Shown here: positions 35,582-44,019 of the stretch, piece by piece
Numbering within the stretch: position 1 is the first letter of the stretch
Layout of the letters: every line of letters starts with the position of its first letter
Origin: Pseudoduganella sp.
GTDB taxonomy: Bacteria; Pseudomonadota; Gammaproteobacteria; Burkholderiales; Burkholderiaceae_D
Direction: 5' to 3'
NCBI GenBank assembly: GCA_021323265.1
Contig: JAJTCO010000036.1
Span: 1-64,000 of the forward strand
DNA: 64,000 bases
Notes under the pieces: generated by a model
The model's database searches: none
What the model was told of the DNA's origin: nothing
What the model saw: the letters and a program-made list of their open reading frames with translations, nothing else
Made by a program: the position numbers and the translations under genes

Positions 35582-37186
35582 ATGCTGAACAAACCTCTTG
35601 CCACCCTGCTGGCGCTGGCCTTCGCCGCCGGCGCCGCCATCAACGCACCCGCCAGCGCCGCGCCGGAAGGCGCGCCCGCCGCCAGCGTGGCCAGCGTCCC
35701 CGCCTTCGAGCTGGCGCGCGACGTCAACCTGGCCCTGAAGACCTTCGACGTGCCGGGCATCGCCATCGCCATCGTCAAGGACGGCAAGGTGGTGGCCACG
35801 CAGGGCTTCGGCGTGCGCAAGCTGGGCGACGCGGCGCCGGTAACCGGCAAGACGCTGTTCGAGATCGCCTCCAACTCCAAGGCCTTCACCGCCGCCGCGC
35901 TGGCGCAGCTGGTGGACGAGGGCAAGCTGGGTTGGGACGATCCCGTCACCAAGCACCTGCCAAGCTTCCAGATGGCCGATCCCTACGTCACCCATGCCAT
36001 GACCGTGCGCGACCTGCTGGTGCACCGCAGCGGCCTGGGCCTGGGGGCCGGCGACCTGCTGTGGTGGCCGACCACCACCTTCAGCACCGACGAAATCATC
36101 GACCGCCTGCGCCACGTGAAGCTGGCCACCAGCTTCCGCAACAACTACGCCTACGACAACCTGCTCTACATCGTGGCGGGCAAGATCATCGCGCAGAAGT
36201 CCGGCAAGAGCTGGGAGGAGGCGACGCGCGAACGCCTGCTGGCGCCGCTGGGCATGCACGGTTCCACCACCAGCGTGGACGACATGCTGAAGGCGGCCGA
36301 CTACGCGGCCCCGCACAGCAAGATCAACGGCAAGGCTGCCGTGGTCAAGCCGATGCCGGTGCAGAACGCGGTGGGCGCGGTGGGCGTCCAGACCAATGCC
36401 GAGGACATCGCCAAGTGGATGCAGCTGCTGCTCAACGAAGGCAAGATGGACGACGGCAAGCAGCTGTTCAGCGTGAAGCAGGCGCGCGAGATGTGGACGC
36501 AGCAGACGCCGATGAAGATCAGCGAACCGAAACCGCCGCTGGCCGCCACCAAGCCCAATTTCGCCGCCTACGGCCTGGGCTTCCAGCTGCGCGACTACCG
36601 CGGCCGCAAGCTGGCCATGCATGGCGGCGCGCTGCAAGGCTTCTATTCGCGCATCGTGCTGGTGCCGGAGGAAAAGCTGGGCGTGGCCATCTTCACCAAT
36701 GCCGAGAACGGCCCGGCCATGACGGCGCTGCAGTGGCGCATCCTGGACCACTACATGGGCGTCGCGCCGACCGACTGGATCAAGGCCTACGCCGAGATGG
36801 AAGCCGAGATGCACAAGGAGGAAATGGCGCGCCAGGGCAAGCTGACGGCCGCGCGCGTGGCGGCATCCAAGCCTTCGCTGCCGCTGGCCGCCTACAACGG
36901 CGACTACAACGACGCCTGGTACGGCACGGTGCGCATCGGCCAGGAGGGCGGCAAGCAGCGCATGACCTTCAGCCGCACGCCGGACCTGGTGGGCACGCTC
37001 GAGCATTTCCAGCACGACACGTTCATCGTCCGCTGGAAAGAGCGCAACTTCAATGCCGACGCCTACGTGACGTTCTCGCTGAATCCCGATGGCACGATCG
37101 ACAAGATGAAGATGGCGCCGGTGTCCAAGGAAACGGACTTCAGCTACGACTTTGCGGACTTGTCCTTTACGCCAGTGAAGAAGTGA
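35582..37186 (+). CDS. Secreted serine hydrolase, class C beta-lactamase fold with DUF3471
   Basis: A 534-residue protein with signal peptide ending near ASA. The beta-lactamase/esterase domain (about 35-400) has the nucleophile motif SNSK (Ser97, Lys100), the Tyr motif YAYDN and the third-box equivalent HGGALQG. The C-terminal ~110 residues (YNGDYNDAWYGTVRI...) form a DUF3471 lipocalin-like domain, often found in penicillin-binding-protein-like peptidases and esterases. It starts 2 bases after the M1 peptidase stop, so the two secreted enzymes are probably co-expressed. A D-aminopeptidase or esterase role is likely; beta-lactam resistance is not implied. Confidence 0.9.
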   Translation: MLNKPLATLLALAFAAGAAINAPASAAPEGAPAASVASVPAFELARDVNLALKTFDVPGIAIAIVKDGKVVATQGFGVRKLGDAAPVTGKTLFEIASNSKAFTAAALAQLVDEGKLGWDDPVTKHLPSFQMADPYVTHAMTVRDLLVHRSGLGLGAGDLLWWPTTTFSTDEIIDRLRHVKLATSFRNNYAYDNLLYIVAGKIIAQKSGKSWEEATRERLLAPLGMHGSTTSVDDMLKAADYAAPHSKINGKAAVVKPMPVQNAVGAVGVQTNAEDIAKWMQLLLNEGKMDDGKQLFSVKQAREMWTQQTPMKISEPKPPLAATKPNFAAYGLGFQLRDYRGRKLAMHGGALQGFYSRIVLVPEEKLGVAIFTNAENGPAMTALQWRILDHYMGVAPTDWIKAYAEMEAEMHKEEMARQGKLTAARVAASKPSLPLAAYNGDYNDAWYGTVRIGQEGGKQRMTFSRTPDLVGTLEHFQHDTFIVRWKERNFNADAYVTFSLNPDGTIDKMKMAPVSKETDFSYDFADLSFTPVKK

Positions 37187-37277
37187 CAAATTTCAGACAA
37201 AGTTGAAACCAATGGTGAGACTCTTTCATGTGCGCATGCAGCATAATGCTGTCAGCAATGCGCATAGGGGAGAGTGA

Positions 37278-37376
37278 ATGAATAGTCTGATCTTGTCGAT
37301 TGCCGCGGTGTGCGGCGGCCTGTCTGTCGCCGTGTATGGCTTTGTCACCTTGATGAGCCACCTGCAGTCGCGCTAG
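37278..37376 (+). CDS. Small membrane protein of 32 residues
   Basis: ATG at 37278 is preceded by GGGGAGAGTGA, a very strong ribosome site, and is followed by 32 codons to TAG. The peptide is one hydrophobic helix (LILSIAAVCGGLSVAVYGFV) with a short polar tail ending SHLQSR. The strength of the ribosome site and the helix make it likely to be real. Its last 32 bases overlap the end of the solute-binding-like gene on the other strand. No family is recognised. Confidence 0.6.
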   Translation: MNSLILSIAAVCGGLSVAVYGFVTLMSHLQSR

Positions 37377-38184
37377 GCAGCGCCAGTTCGAACACCTTGC
37401 GCTTGCGCGCCGCGATCTCCGCCTGGGCGCGCCGGAAAGCCGGATAGCCATTCAATAGCTTGTCGAAACTGCCATCGGCCATCGCCAGCTTCAAGCCCTT
37501 TTCCACCCGCTGCGCCATCGCCCGGTTGTCCCGGCTGACGAAGAAATAAAACGGCACCCGATAGTGCAGCAGGATGGTCGGCTCGACCATCAATCCATCC
37601 TTGCCATGCTGCTGCTCCTCGGCCCAGGCTTCGTGCACGCCGCGCGGCAGGTAATCGAAGCGTCGCGCCTTCAGCATCGGGAACAGCGAGCTGTAGTTGA
37701 TGGCTGTCTCCACCTTCAGGCCATTGTGCCGCAGCACCGCCACCGAGGGCCAGTTCATGCCGCCGCCTGCGGTCAGCTGGCGCAGGTCGTCCAGCGAGCG
37801 CACGGCGCGGAAACGCGCCTCGTCCTCCTTGCGGATCAGGAATACCCGGTAGTCGTTCAGGTCGCGCACCAGCGAAATGCGGATCGGCAGCAGCTCGCGC
37901 TCGCGCCGGGCGTCGGTACCGTCCCACATGATGTTGATGACGCCATTGCGCTGGATCTCCAGCGCGCGGCGCGGGCTGGTCAGCTCGTGCCGGTAGAACT
38001 CGATAGTGAAGGGGCCTTCCGTCTTTTCCAGCGCCAGGCGCAGCAGCTGGGGGAAGTAATTCGCCTGCGCCTCCGCGCCGGGCGTGACCGAGGGCAGGAT
38101 GAAGCGCATCGCCGCCGCATCGGCGGCCAGTGAGAGGGTGGATGCTGCCGCCAGCAGCAGGCCGGCGGCAGCGCGTTGCAGCAT
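37345..38184 (-). CDS. Periplasmic solute-binding-protein-like (SBP_bac_3 fold)
   Basis: A 279-residue protein with signal peptide MLQRAAAGLLLAAASTLSLA. The sequence follows the family-3 binding-protein plan: an early strand (MRFILPS), IEFYRHELTSPRRALEIQ, the SLDDLRQLTAGGG hinge and FYFFVSRDN near the end. No ABC permease or histidine kinase is adjacent, so it may be a stand-alone sensor-type protein rather than a transporter part. The ATG at 38184 is preferred over a GTG three codons upstream. It follows the methyltransferase gene by 9 bases, likely one transcript. Confidence 0.75.
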   Translation of the reverse strand: MLQRAAAGLLLAAASTLSLAADAAAMRFILPSVTPGAEAQANYFPQLLRLALEKTEGPFTIEFYRHELTSPRRALEIQRNGVINIMWDGTDARRERELLPIRISLVRDLNDYRVFLIRKEDEARFRAVRSLDDLRQLTAGGGMNWPSVAVLRHNGLKVETAINYSSLFPMLKARRFDYLPRGVHEAWAEEQQHGKDGLMVEPTILLHYRVPFYFFVSRDNRAMAQRVEKGLKLAMADGSFDKLLNGYPAFRRAQAEIAARKRKVFELALPSATAGGSSR

Positions 38185-38193
38185 GCTTGGCAC

Positions 38194-39009
38194 TTACTGG
38201 GGCTTGACGAACTTCAGGGTCATGCGGTCGCTTTCGCCGATGGCGGCGTACTTGGCGCGGTCCTTGTCCTTGTTGGTCAGGGTTGGCGGCAGGGCCCAGA
38301 CGCCGTTCTCATGGTTCGCGGTGTCCTTGGCATTGGCGTTCACTTCCGACTTGGCCACCAGCTTGAAGCCGGCCTGCTCGGCCATCTTGATCACATAAGC
38401 TTCGTGCATGTAGCCGGTGCTGGCCTTGGCGTCCTGCGTCATGGCGGCGGGCAGGCGGTGTTCTTCCACGCCAAAGACGCCGCCCGGCTTCAGGCTGTCG
38501 TAAATGCTGGCCATCAGCTTTTTCATGTTCTCCTCGCCGGTACCGATCCAGTTGTGGATGTTGCGGAAGGTGACCACCATGTCGGCGCTGCCCTTGGGCG
38601 CGAAGTTGTACACGCCGTTGGACGGTTCGAAGGCGCCCAGCACGACCTTGTCGCGGCCCGGCTGCTTGGCCAGGAAGTCCTGGAAGCGCTCGGCCGACTT
38701 GCGCACGCGCTCGTCGCCCGACTGCGGGGTGGCGCCGGCGGTGATCAGCTTGCCGTGCTCGCGCAGGTAGGGCGCCAGGATTTCCGTATACCAGCCACCG
38801 CCGGGCGACAGTTCCACCACGGTCATGTTCGGCTTGATGCCGAAGAAGGTCAGGGTTTCATAGGGGTGGCGATACTGGTCGCGCTTGACGTTGTCTGCAT
38901 TGCGGGTCGGGCTGGCGATGGCCGCCTTGAGGGAGGGATCGGCCAATGCTGCGCCGGAGAAACTGGTGAAGCCGACGGCCAACAGGCCGGCCAGGACGTA
39001 CTGTTTCAT
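38194..39009 (-). CDS. Exported SAM-dependent methyltransferase-fold protein
   Basis: A 271-residue protein. A clear signal peptide (MKQYVLAGLLAVGFTSFSGA, cleavage ALA-DP) precedes a Rossmann methyltransferase domain with motif I VVELSPGGGWYTEILAPYL, a GAFEPSNGVYNF segment and a late LKPGGVFGVEEH strand. GAGGAG nine bases before the start fixes the ATG at 39009. Exported methyltransferase-like proteins of this class are widespread but puzzling, because SAM is cytoplasmic. It is upstream of and probably co-transcribed with the binding-protein-like gene. Confidence 0.85.
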   Translation of the reverse strand: MKQYVLAGLLAVGFTSFSGAALADPSLKAAIASPTRNADNVKRDQYRHPYETLTFFGIKPNMTVVELSPGGGWYTEILAPYLREHGKLITAGATPQSGDERVRKSAERFQDFLAKQPGRDKVVLGAFEPSNGVYNFAPKGSADMVVTFRNIHNWIGTGEENMKKLMASIYDSLKPGGVFGVEEHRLPAAMTQDAKASTGYMHEAYVIKMAEQAGFKLVAKSEVNANAKDTANHENGVWALPPTLTNKDKDRAKYAAIGESDRMTLKFVKPQ

Positions 39010-39096
39010 GCGGTAAGTCTCCTCTTTTCGTTGGACAGAGCGACGCGGCGGGTCCGGTCGCCCGAACTTGATGATCGTGCAAGCTGAGCGCCCGGT

Positions 39097-39130
39097 CAAG
39101 TGTCCGCGCGGACAGTCGCGCGGACACTTG
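39097..39130. repeat. Perfect inverted repeat near the methyltransferase promoter
   Basis: CAAGTGTCCGCGCG (39097-39110) and its exact complement CGCGCGGACACTTG (39117-39130) are separated by 6 bases. It lies about 90 bases upstream of the methyltransferase start and abuts a second palindrome. It may be an operator or a REP-like structure. Confidence 0.7.
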
Positions 39131-39145
39131 GCGGACGCCGGAATT

Positions 39146-39210
39146 CGGGGTCAGCTCTGTCAATCGGACATTTCGCTGCGCAAAATGTCCGATTGACAGA
39201 GCTGACCCCG
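39146..39210. repeat. Long REP-like hairpin upstream of the first TldD gene
   Basis: Arms of about 28 bases are near-perfect: CGGGGTCAGCTCTGTCAATC...ACATTT at 39146-39173 and its complement ending GAGCTGACCCCG at 39210, with an 8-base loop. The outer GGGTCAGC part matches the arms of the element at 4854-4906, so it belongs to the same broad family. It lies between the methyltransferase and TldD copy 1. Confidence 0.75.
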
Positions 39211-39224
39211 ACTTTGTTTCAGCT

Positions 39225-39253
39225 TTGTACAAGCTTTACACAATGGCATAAAT
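39225..39253 (+). promoter_or_regulatory. Possible promoter of the TldD/E block
   Basis: TTGTAC (39225-39230), 16-17 bases, then CATAAAT (39247-39253) in an AT-rich stretch 62 bases upstream of the TldD copy 1 start. The hexamers are only moderate matches; position and base composition are the main support. A good GGAGAG ribosome site follows. Confidence 0.35.
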
Positions 39254-39314
39254 ATTGCGTAGGATTGGACTTCTGCAAGCTGTCTTAGGTAATAACGATA
39301 ACCCTGGAGAGACT

Positions 39315-40949
39315 ATGGAACGACGTGCATTCCTCAATCTGAGCGGCGGGGCAATGGCCGCCATGATGATGCCATTTGGCCAAGCCATCGCGGCCGACGA
39401 GCTGATCAAGCCCGTGGAAATGAAGTTCAAGAAGATGCTGGCGGATACCGCCCTGACGGCGGCGACCCAGGCCGGCGCCAGCTATTGCGATGTGCGCATC
39501 GGCCGCTACCTGAACCAGTTCATCACCACCCGCGACCTGAACATCGAGAACGTCACCAATACCGAATCGGCTGGTGTCGGCGTGCGCGTGATCGCCAACG
39601 GCGCGTACGGCTTTGCCGCCACCAGCGACATGTCGCCGGACGGCGTGGCCGGCGCGGCGCGCCAGGCGGTCGCCATCGCCAAGGCCAATGCCAAGCTGCA
39701 GGCAGCGGGCGTGCAGCTGGCCCCGACCCCGGGCGTGGGCGAAGTCTCTTGGGCCACGCCGATCAAGAAGGATTGGCGCACCGTGCCGATCAAGGAAAAG
39801 GCCGACCTGCTGATCACGGCCAACAAGGGGGCGCTGGAAGCGGGTGCTTCCTTCATCCAGTCGTTGCTGTTCCAGGTCAACCAGCAGAAGTATTTCGCCT
39901 CGACCGACGGTTCCTATATCGACCAGGACCTGCACCGCCTGTGGGTGCCGTTCTTCGCCACCGCCGTCGACAAGTCGACCGGCAAGTTCCGCAGCCGCTC
40001 CGACCTGGGTACGCCGGTCGGCATGGGCTACGAATACCTGGACGGCCGCAAGGAAGACAAGATCAGGGCAGCGGGCGGTGTCGCCACGCTGTACAACCGT
40101 TCCTATGACCTGATCGAGGACGCCAAGGCCGCCGGCCGCCAGGCCAAGGAAAAGCTGACCGCCAAGTCGGTCGAGCCGGGCAAGTACGACCTGGTGCTCT
40201 CGCCTGAACACATGTGGCTGACCATCCACGAGTCGGTCGGCCACCCGACCGAGCTCGATCGCGTGCTGGGCTACGAGGCGAACTTCGCCGGCACCTCCTT
40301 CGCCACCCTGGACAAGCAGCAGTCGAAGAAGTTCAAGTACGGCGCCGACATCGTCAACATCGAAGCGGACAAGGTGATCCCGGGCTCGCTGGGCGCGGTG
40401 GGCTACGACGACGAGGGCGTCAAGTGCAAGAAGTGGGACATCATCAAGGACGGCATCCTGGTCAACTACCAGGCCACGCGCGACCAGGCGGCGGTGATCG
40501 GCGAGAAGGAATCGCACGGCTGCTCCTACGCGGACTCCTGGAGCAACGTGCAGTTCCAGCGCATGCCCAACGTCTCGCTCAAGGCGGGCAAGAAAAAGCT
40601 CACGCCGGACGAACTGGTGAAGGACGTCAAGAAAGGCATCTACATCGTGGGCGCCGGTTCCTTCTCGATCGACCAGCAGCGCTACAACTTCCAGTTTGGC
40701 GGCCAGATGTTCTACGAGATCAAGGACGGCAAGATCGGCCAGATGCTGGAGGACGTCGCCTACCAGTCGAACACCCAGGAATTCTGGAACGCCTGCACTG
40801 CCATGTGCGACGAGCGCGATTGGCGCATGGGCGGCTCCTTCTTCGACGGCAAGGGCCAGCCGATGCAGGTGAGCGCGGTGTCGCACGGTTCGTCGACCAC
40901 CCGCTTCAACGGCATCAACGTGATCAACACTGCCCGCAAGATCGGCTGA
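39315..40949 (+). CDS. TldD-type metalloprotease subunit with twin-arginine signal peptide, copy 1
   Basis: A 544-residue protein. Residues 1-27 form a Tat signal: MERRAFLNL with RR at 3-4, a mildly hydrophobic core and an AIAA cleavage site. The mature part is TldD: N-terminal domain with ASYCDVRIGRY, then the zinc motif HESVGH (H305, E306, H310) followed by PTELDRVLGYE, and the C-terminal GEKESHGCSYADSW and SFFDGKGQP segments. E. coli TldD is cytoplasmic and acts with TldE (PmbA) as a heterodimeric peptidase, so export is unusual. TGGAGAG precedes the ATG. It is followed 16 bases later by its TldE partner. Confidence 0.9.
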   Translation: MERRAFLNLSGGAMAAMMMPFGQAIAADELIKPVEMKFKKMLADTALTAATQAGASYCDVRIGRYLNQFITTRDLNIENVTNTESAGVGVRVIANGAYGFAATSDMSPDGVAGAARQAVAIAKANAKLQAAGVQLAPTPGVGEVSWATPIKKDWRTVPIKEKADLLITANKGALEAGASFIQSLLFQVNQQKYFASTDGSYIDQDLHRLWVPFFATAVDKSTGKFRSRSDLGTPVGMGYEYLDGRKEDKIRAAGGVATLYNRSYDLIEDAKAAGRQAKEKLTAKSVEPGKYDLVLSPEHMWLTIHESVGHPTELDRVLGYEANFAGTSFATLDKQQSKKFKYGADIVNIEADKVIPGSLGAVGYDDEGVKCKKWDIIKDGILVNYQATRDQAAVIGEKESHGCSYADSWSNVQFQRMPNVSLKAGKKKLTPDELVKDVKKGIYIVGAGSFSIDQQRYNFQFGGQMFYEIKDGKIGQMLEDVAYQSNTQEFWNACTAMCDERDWRMGGSFFDGKGQPMQVSAVSHGSSTTRFNGINVINTARKIG

Positions 40950-40965
40950 GCGTAAAGGATAAAGG

Positions 40966-42299
40966 ATGAAGATTCTGAATCAGGAAGAGACCAAGCGCAT
41001 CGCCGACAAGGTCATGTCGTTGAGCAAGGCCGACGAATGCATCGTCACCATCAACGGCAGCCGCACCGGCAACATCCGCTACGCGCGCAACGCAGTGTCG
41101 ACGGCGGGCCTGGTGGAAAACACCCAGCTGGCGGTGGCTGTTGCCTTCGGCAAGAAGCAGGGTACCGCCATCATCAACGAGTTCGACGACAAGTCGCTGG
41201 CCAAGGCCGTGCAGCGCGCCGAGGAACTGGCGCGCCTGGCGCCGGAGAATCCGGAGTTCATGCCGACGCCAAGCAGGCGTTCAAGGCGTCCAACACGTTC
41301 AGCAAGTCGACCGACGCCATCGACCCCGCCTACCGCGCCCAGGTGGCGGCCTACAGCATCGAGGCCTGCAAGAAAAAGGGCCTGGTCGCCGCCGGCTTCT
41401 TCACCGACCAGTCCTCCTTTGAAACCGTGGCCAACTCGCGTGGCGTATTCGGTCACCAGAGCCAGACCGGCATCGACTTCACCTGCACCGTGCGCACCGA
41501 AGACGGCCGCGGTTCGGGCTGGGTGCGCCGTGACGCCAACGACGTGAACAGGTTCGACCCGCGCGCCGCGGCGGAAGTGGCGATGGAAAAGGCCATCCGT
41601 TCGGCCGAAGCGAAGGCGCTGGAGCCGGGCCGCTACACCGTGATCCTGGAGCCCGCCGCGACGTCCGACCTGCTGGCGTACATGTTCAACAGCTTCGACG
41701 CGCGTTCGGCCGACGAGGGCCGCAGCTTCCTGGCCAAGAAGGGCGGCGGCAACCGCATGGGCGAGAAGCTGTTCGACGAGCAGGTCAACGTGTGGGCCGA
41801 CCCATGGGACAAGGACGTTCCCGTCCTGCCGTGGGACAACCAGTCCTTGCTGGCGCGCGAGCGCATGGACATCATCAAGAACGGCAAGATCGCCTCGATG
41901 TACTACTCGCCGTTCTGGGCCAAGAAGCAGGGCCAGCGCGCGGTGGGCCTGCCGGGCAACATCATCATGACCGGCGGCTCCAAGTCGACCGAGGAGCTGA
42001 TTGCCTCGACCAAGAAGGGCATCCTGGTGACCCGCACCTGGTACATCCGCATGGTCGACCCGCAGACCGTGCTGCTGACCGGGCTGACGCGCGACGGCAC
42101 CTTCTACATCGAGAACGGCAAGATCAAGCATCCGGTGAAGAACTTCCGCTTCAATGAGAGCCCGGTGTCGATGCTGAACAACATCGAAGAACTGGGCCGT
42201 CCGGAAGTGCTGGCGGGCGACGAGTCGCAATACCAGCTGCTCATTCCGGCCATGAAGGTGCGCGACTTCAACTTCACCTCTTTGTCCGACGCAGTGTAA
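40966..42299 (+). pseudogene. TldE/PmbA-type subunit, copy 1, frameshifted
   Basis: The gene begins normally (MKILNQEETKRIADKV, ribosome site AAAGGATAAAGG) and runs in frame to EFMP at about 41265. It then continues one frame over (KQAFKASNTFSKS...) to the conserved end FNFTSLSDAV at 42299. Against copy 2, the nine bases coding AVG before AAGCAG are replaced by five here (ACGCC), a net loss of four bases. Translation in the first frame would run to 41547 as nonsense. No homopolymer marks the spot. Either a true inactivation or a sequencing error. It has no signal peptide. If intact it would be about 445 residues. Confidence 0.85.
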
Positions 42300-42312
42300 A
42301 CCCGGCAGGGCA

Positions 42313-42336
42313 GGGTCTGACCCAAGGGTCAGACCC
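42313..42336. repeat. Short REP-like palindrome between the two TldD/E pairs
   Basis: GGGTCTGACCC-AA-GGGTCAGACCC, the core of the larger elements at 164-210 and others, sits in the 73-base gap between pair 1 and pair 2. Confidence 0.75.
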
Positions 42337-42372
42337 GGTTTTCCGGGGTCAAAAGTATCTGGAGCAACACAA

Positions 42373-44010
42373 TTGGAACGTAGATCCTTCCTGAAAGTCG
42401 CCGCCGCCACCAGCGGCAGCATGCTGGTCCCCGTCTTCGGCAACGCCATCGCCGCCGAAGACCTGATGAATCCGATGGCACGCAAGTTCAAGAAAGAACT
42501 GGCCGACGCCGCCCTGAACGCCGCCACCAAGGCCGGCGCCAGCTATTGCGACGTGCGCATCGGGCGCTACCTGAACCAGTTCATCACCACCCGCGACACG
42601 CGCGTCGAAAACATCGTCAACACCGAATCGACCGGTGTCGGCGTGCGCGTGATCGCCAATGGCGCCTATGGCTTCGCCGCCACCAATGCGCTAAGCGTGG
42701 ACGCGGTGGCCGACGCCGCGCGCCAGGCAGTGGCCATTGCGCGCGCCAACGCCCGTCTGCAGACGGCGCCGGTGCAGCTGGCGCCGGTCAAGGGCGTGGG
42801 CGAAGTGGCATGGCAGACGCCTTTCAAGAAGGACTGGCGCGCCGTGCCGGTCAAGGAAAAGGCCGACATGCTGCTGGCCGCGAACAAGGCGGGCCTGGAG
42901 GCCGGCGCGTCGTTCATGACGTCCAGCCTGTTCCAGGTCAACCAGCAGAAGTACTTCGCTTCCACCGACGGCTCCTACATCGACCAGGACGTGCACCGCC
43001 TGTGGTCCCCGTTCACCGCCACCGCCGTGGACAAGGCCAGCGGCAAGTTCCGCACGCGCGACGGCCTGTCCTCGCCGGCCGGCATGGGCTTCGAGTTCTT
43101 CGACGCCAGGCCGGAACACAAGGTGCGTGCGGCGGGCGGCGTGACGCAGCTGTACAACGGCGGCTACGACATCATCGAAGACGCCAGGGCCGCCGGCAAG
43201 CAGGCGCGCGAAAAGCTGTCGGCCAAGTCGGTCGAGCCGGGCAAGTACGACCTGGTGCTCTCGCCGGAACACCTGTTCCTGACCATTCACGAGAACGTCG
43301 GCCACGCCACGGAGCTGGACCGCGTACTGGGCTATGAAGCCAACTACGCCGGCACCTCGTTCGCCACGCTGGACAAGTGGAAGGGCAAGAACTTCAAGTA
43401 CGGCGCCGACATCGTCAATTTCTTCGCCGACAAAACCACGCCCGGTTCGCTGGGCAACGTGGGCTACGACGACGAGGGTGTGGCGTCGAAGAAATGGGAC
43501 ATCATCCGCAACGGCGTGCTGGTGAACTACCAGGCCACGCGCGACCAGGCCCACATCATCGGCGAGAAGGAATCGCACGGCTGCTCCTACGCCGATTCCT
43601 GGAGCAGCGTGCAGTTCCAGCGCATGCCCAACATTTCGCTGGAAGCGGGCAAGAAGGCCATGACGCCGGACGACATGGTCAAGGACGTGAAGAAGGGCAT
43701 CTACATCCTGGGCCGCGGCTCCTATTCGATCGACCAGCAGCGCTACAACTTCCAGTTCGGCGGCCAGCTGTTCTACGAAATCAAGGACGGCAAGGTCGGC
43801 CAGATGCTCAACGACGTGGCCTACCAGTCGAACACGCAGGAATTCTGGAATTCCTGCTCGGCCATCTGCGACCAGCGCGACTGGCGCATGGGCGGCTCGT
43901 TCTTCGACGGCAAAGGCCAGCCAAGCCAGGTCAGTGCCGTATCGCACGGTTCCTCGACCACCCGCTTCAACGGCATCAATGTGATCAATACTGCCCGCAA
44001 GATTGACTAA
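42373..44010 (+). CDS. TldD-type metalloprotease subunit with twin-arginine signal peptide, copy 2
   Basis: A 545-residue protein, a close paralogue of the copy at 39315, aligning end to end with conserved zinc motif HENVGH (H306, E307, H311). The N-terminus ERRSFLKVAAA is a perfect Tat consensus (RRxFLK) with an AIAAED cleavage region. The start is a TTG, supported by GGAG eight bases upstream and by alignment with copy 1. It is followed 9 bases later by an intact TldE partner. The differences from copy 1 are spread along the length, so the duplication is not recent. Confidence 0.9.
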   Translation: MERRSFLKVAAATSGSMLVPVFGNAIAAEDLMNPMARKFKKELADAALNAATKAGASYCDVRIGRYLNQFITTRDTRVENIVNTESTGVGVRVIANGAYGFAATNALSVDAVADAARQAVAIARANARLQTAPVQLAPVKGVGEVAWQTPFKKDWRAVPVKEKADMLLAANKAGLEAGASFMTSSLFQVNQQKYFASTDGSYIDQDVHRLWSPFTATAVDKASGKFRTRDGLSSPAGMGFEFFDARPEHKVRAAGGVTQLYNGGYDIIEDARAAGKQAREKLSAKSVEPGKYDLVLSPEHLFLTIHENVGHATELDRVLGYEANYAGTSFATLDKWKGKNFKYGADIVNFFADKTTPGSLGNVGYDDEGVASKKWDIIRNGVLVNYQATRDQAHIIGEKESHGCSYADSWSSVQFQRMPNISLEAGKKAMTPDDMVKDVKKGIYILGRGSYSIDQQRYNFQFGGQLFYEIKDGKVGQMLNDVAYQSNTQEFWNSCSAICDQRDWRMGGSFFDGKGQPSQVSAVSHGSSTTRFNGINVINTARKID

Positions 44011-44019
44011 GGACGCGAC

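Noticed and set aside
35582-37186. Reading the serine hydrolase as an AmpC antibiotic-resistance enzyme
   Set aside because: The fold is shared, but the DUF3471 tail and the operon with an aminopeptidase point to a peptidase or esterase; the YxN box is YDN and no AmpR regulator is adjacent.
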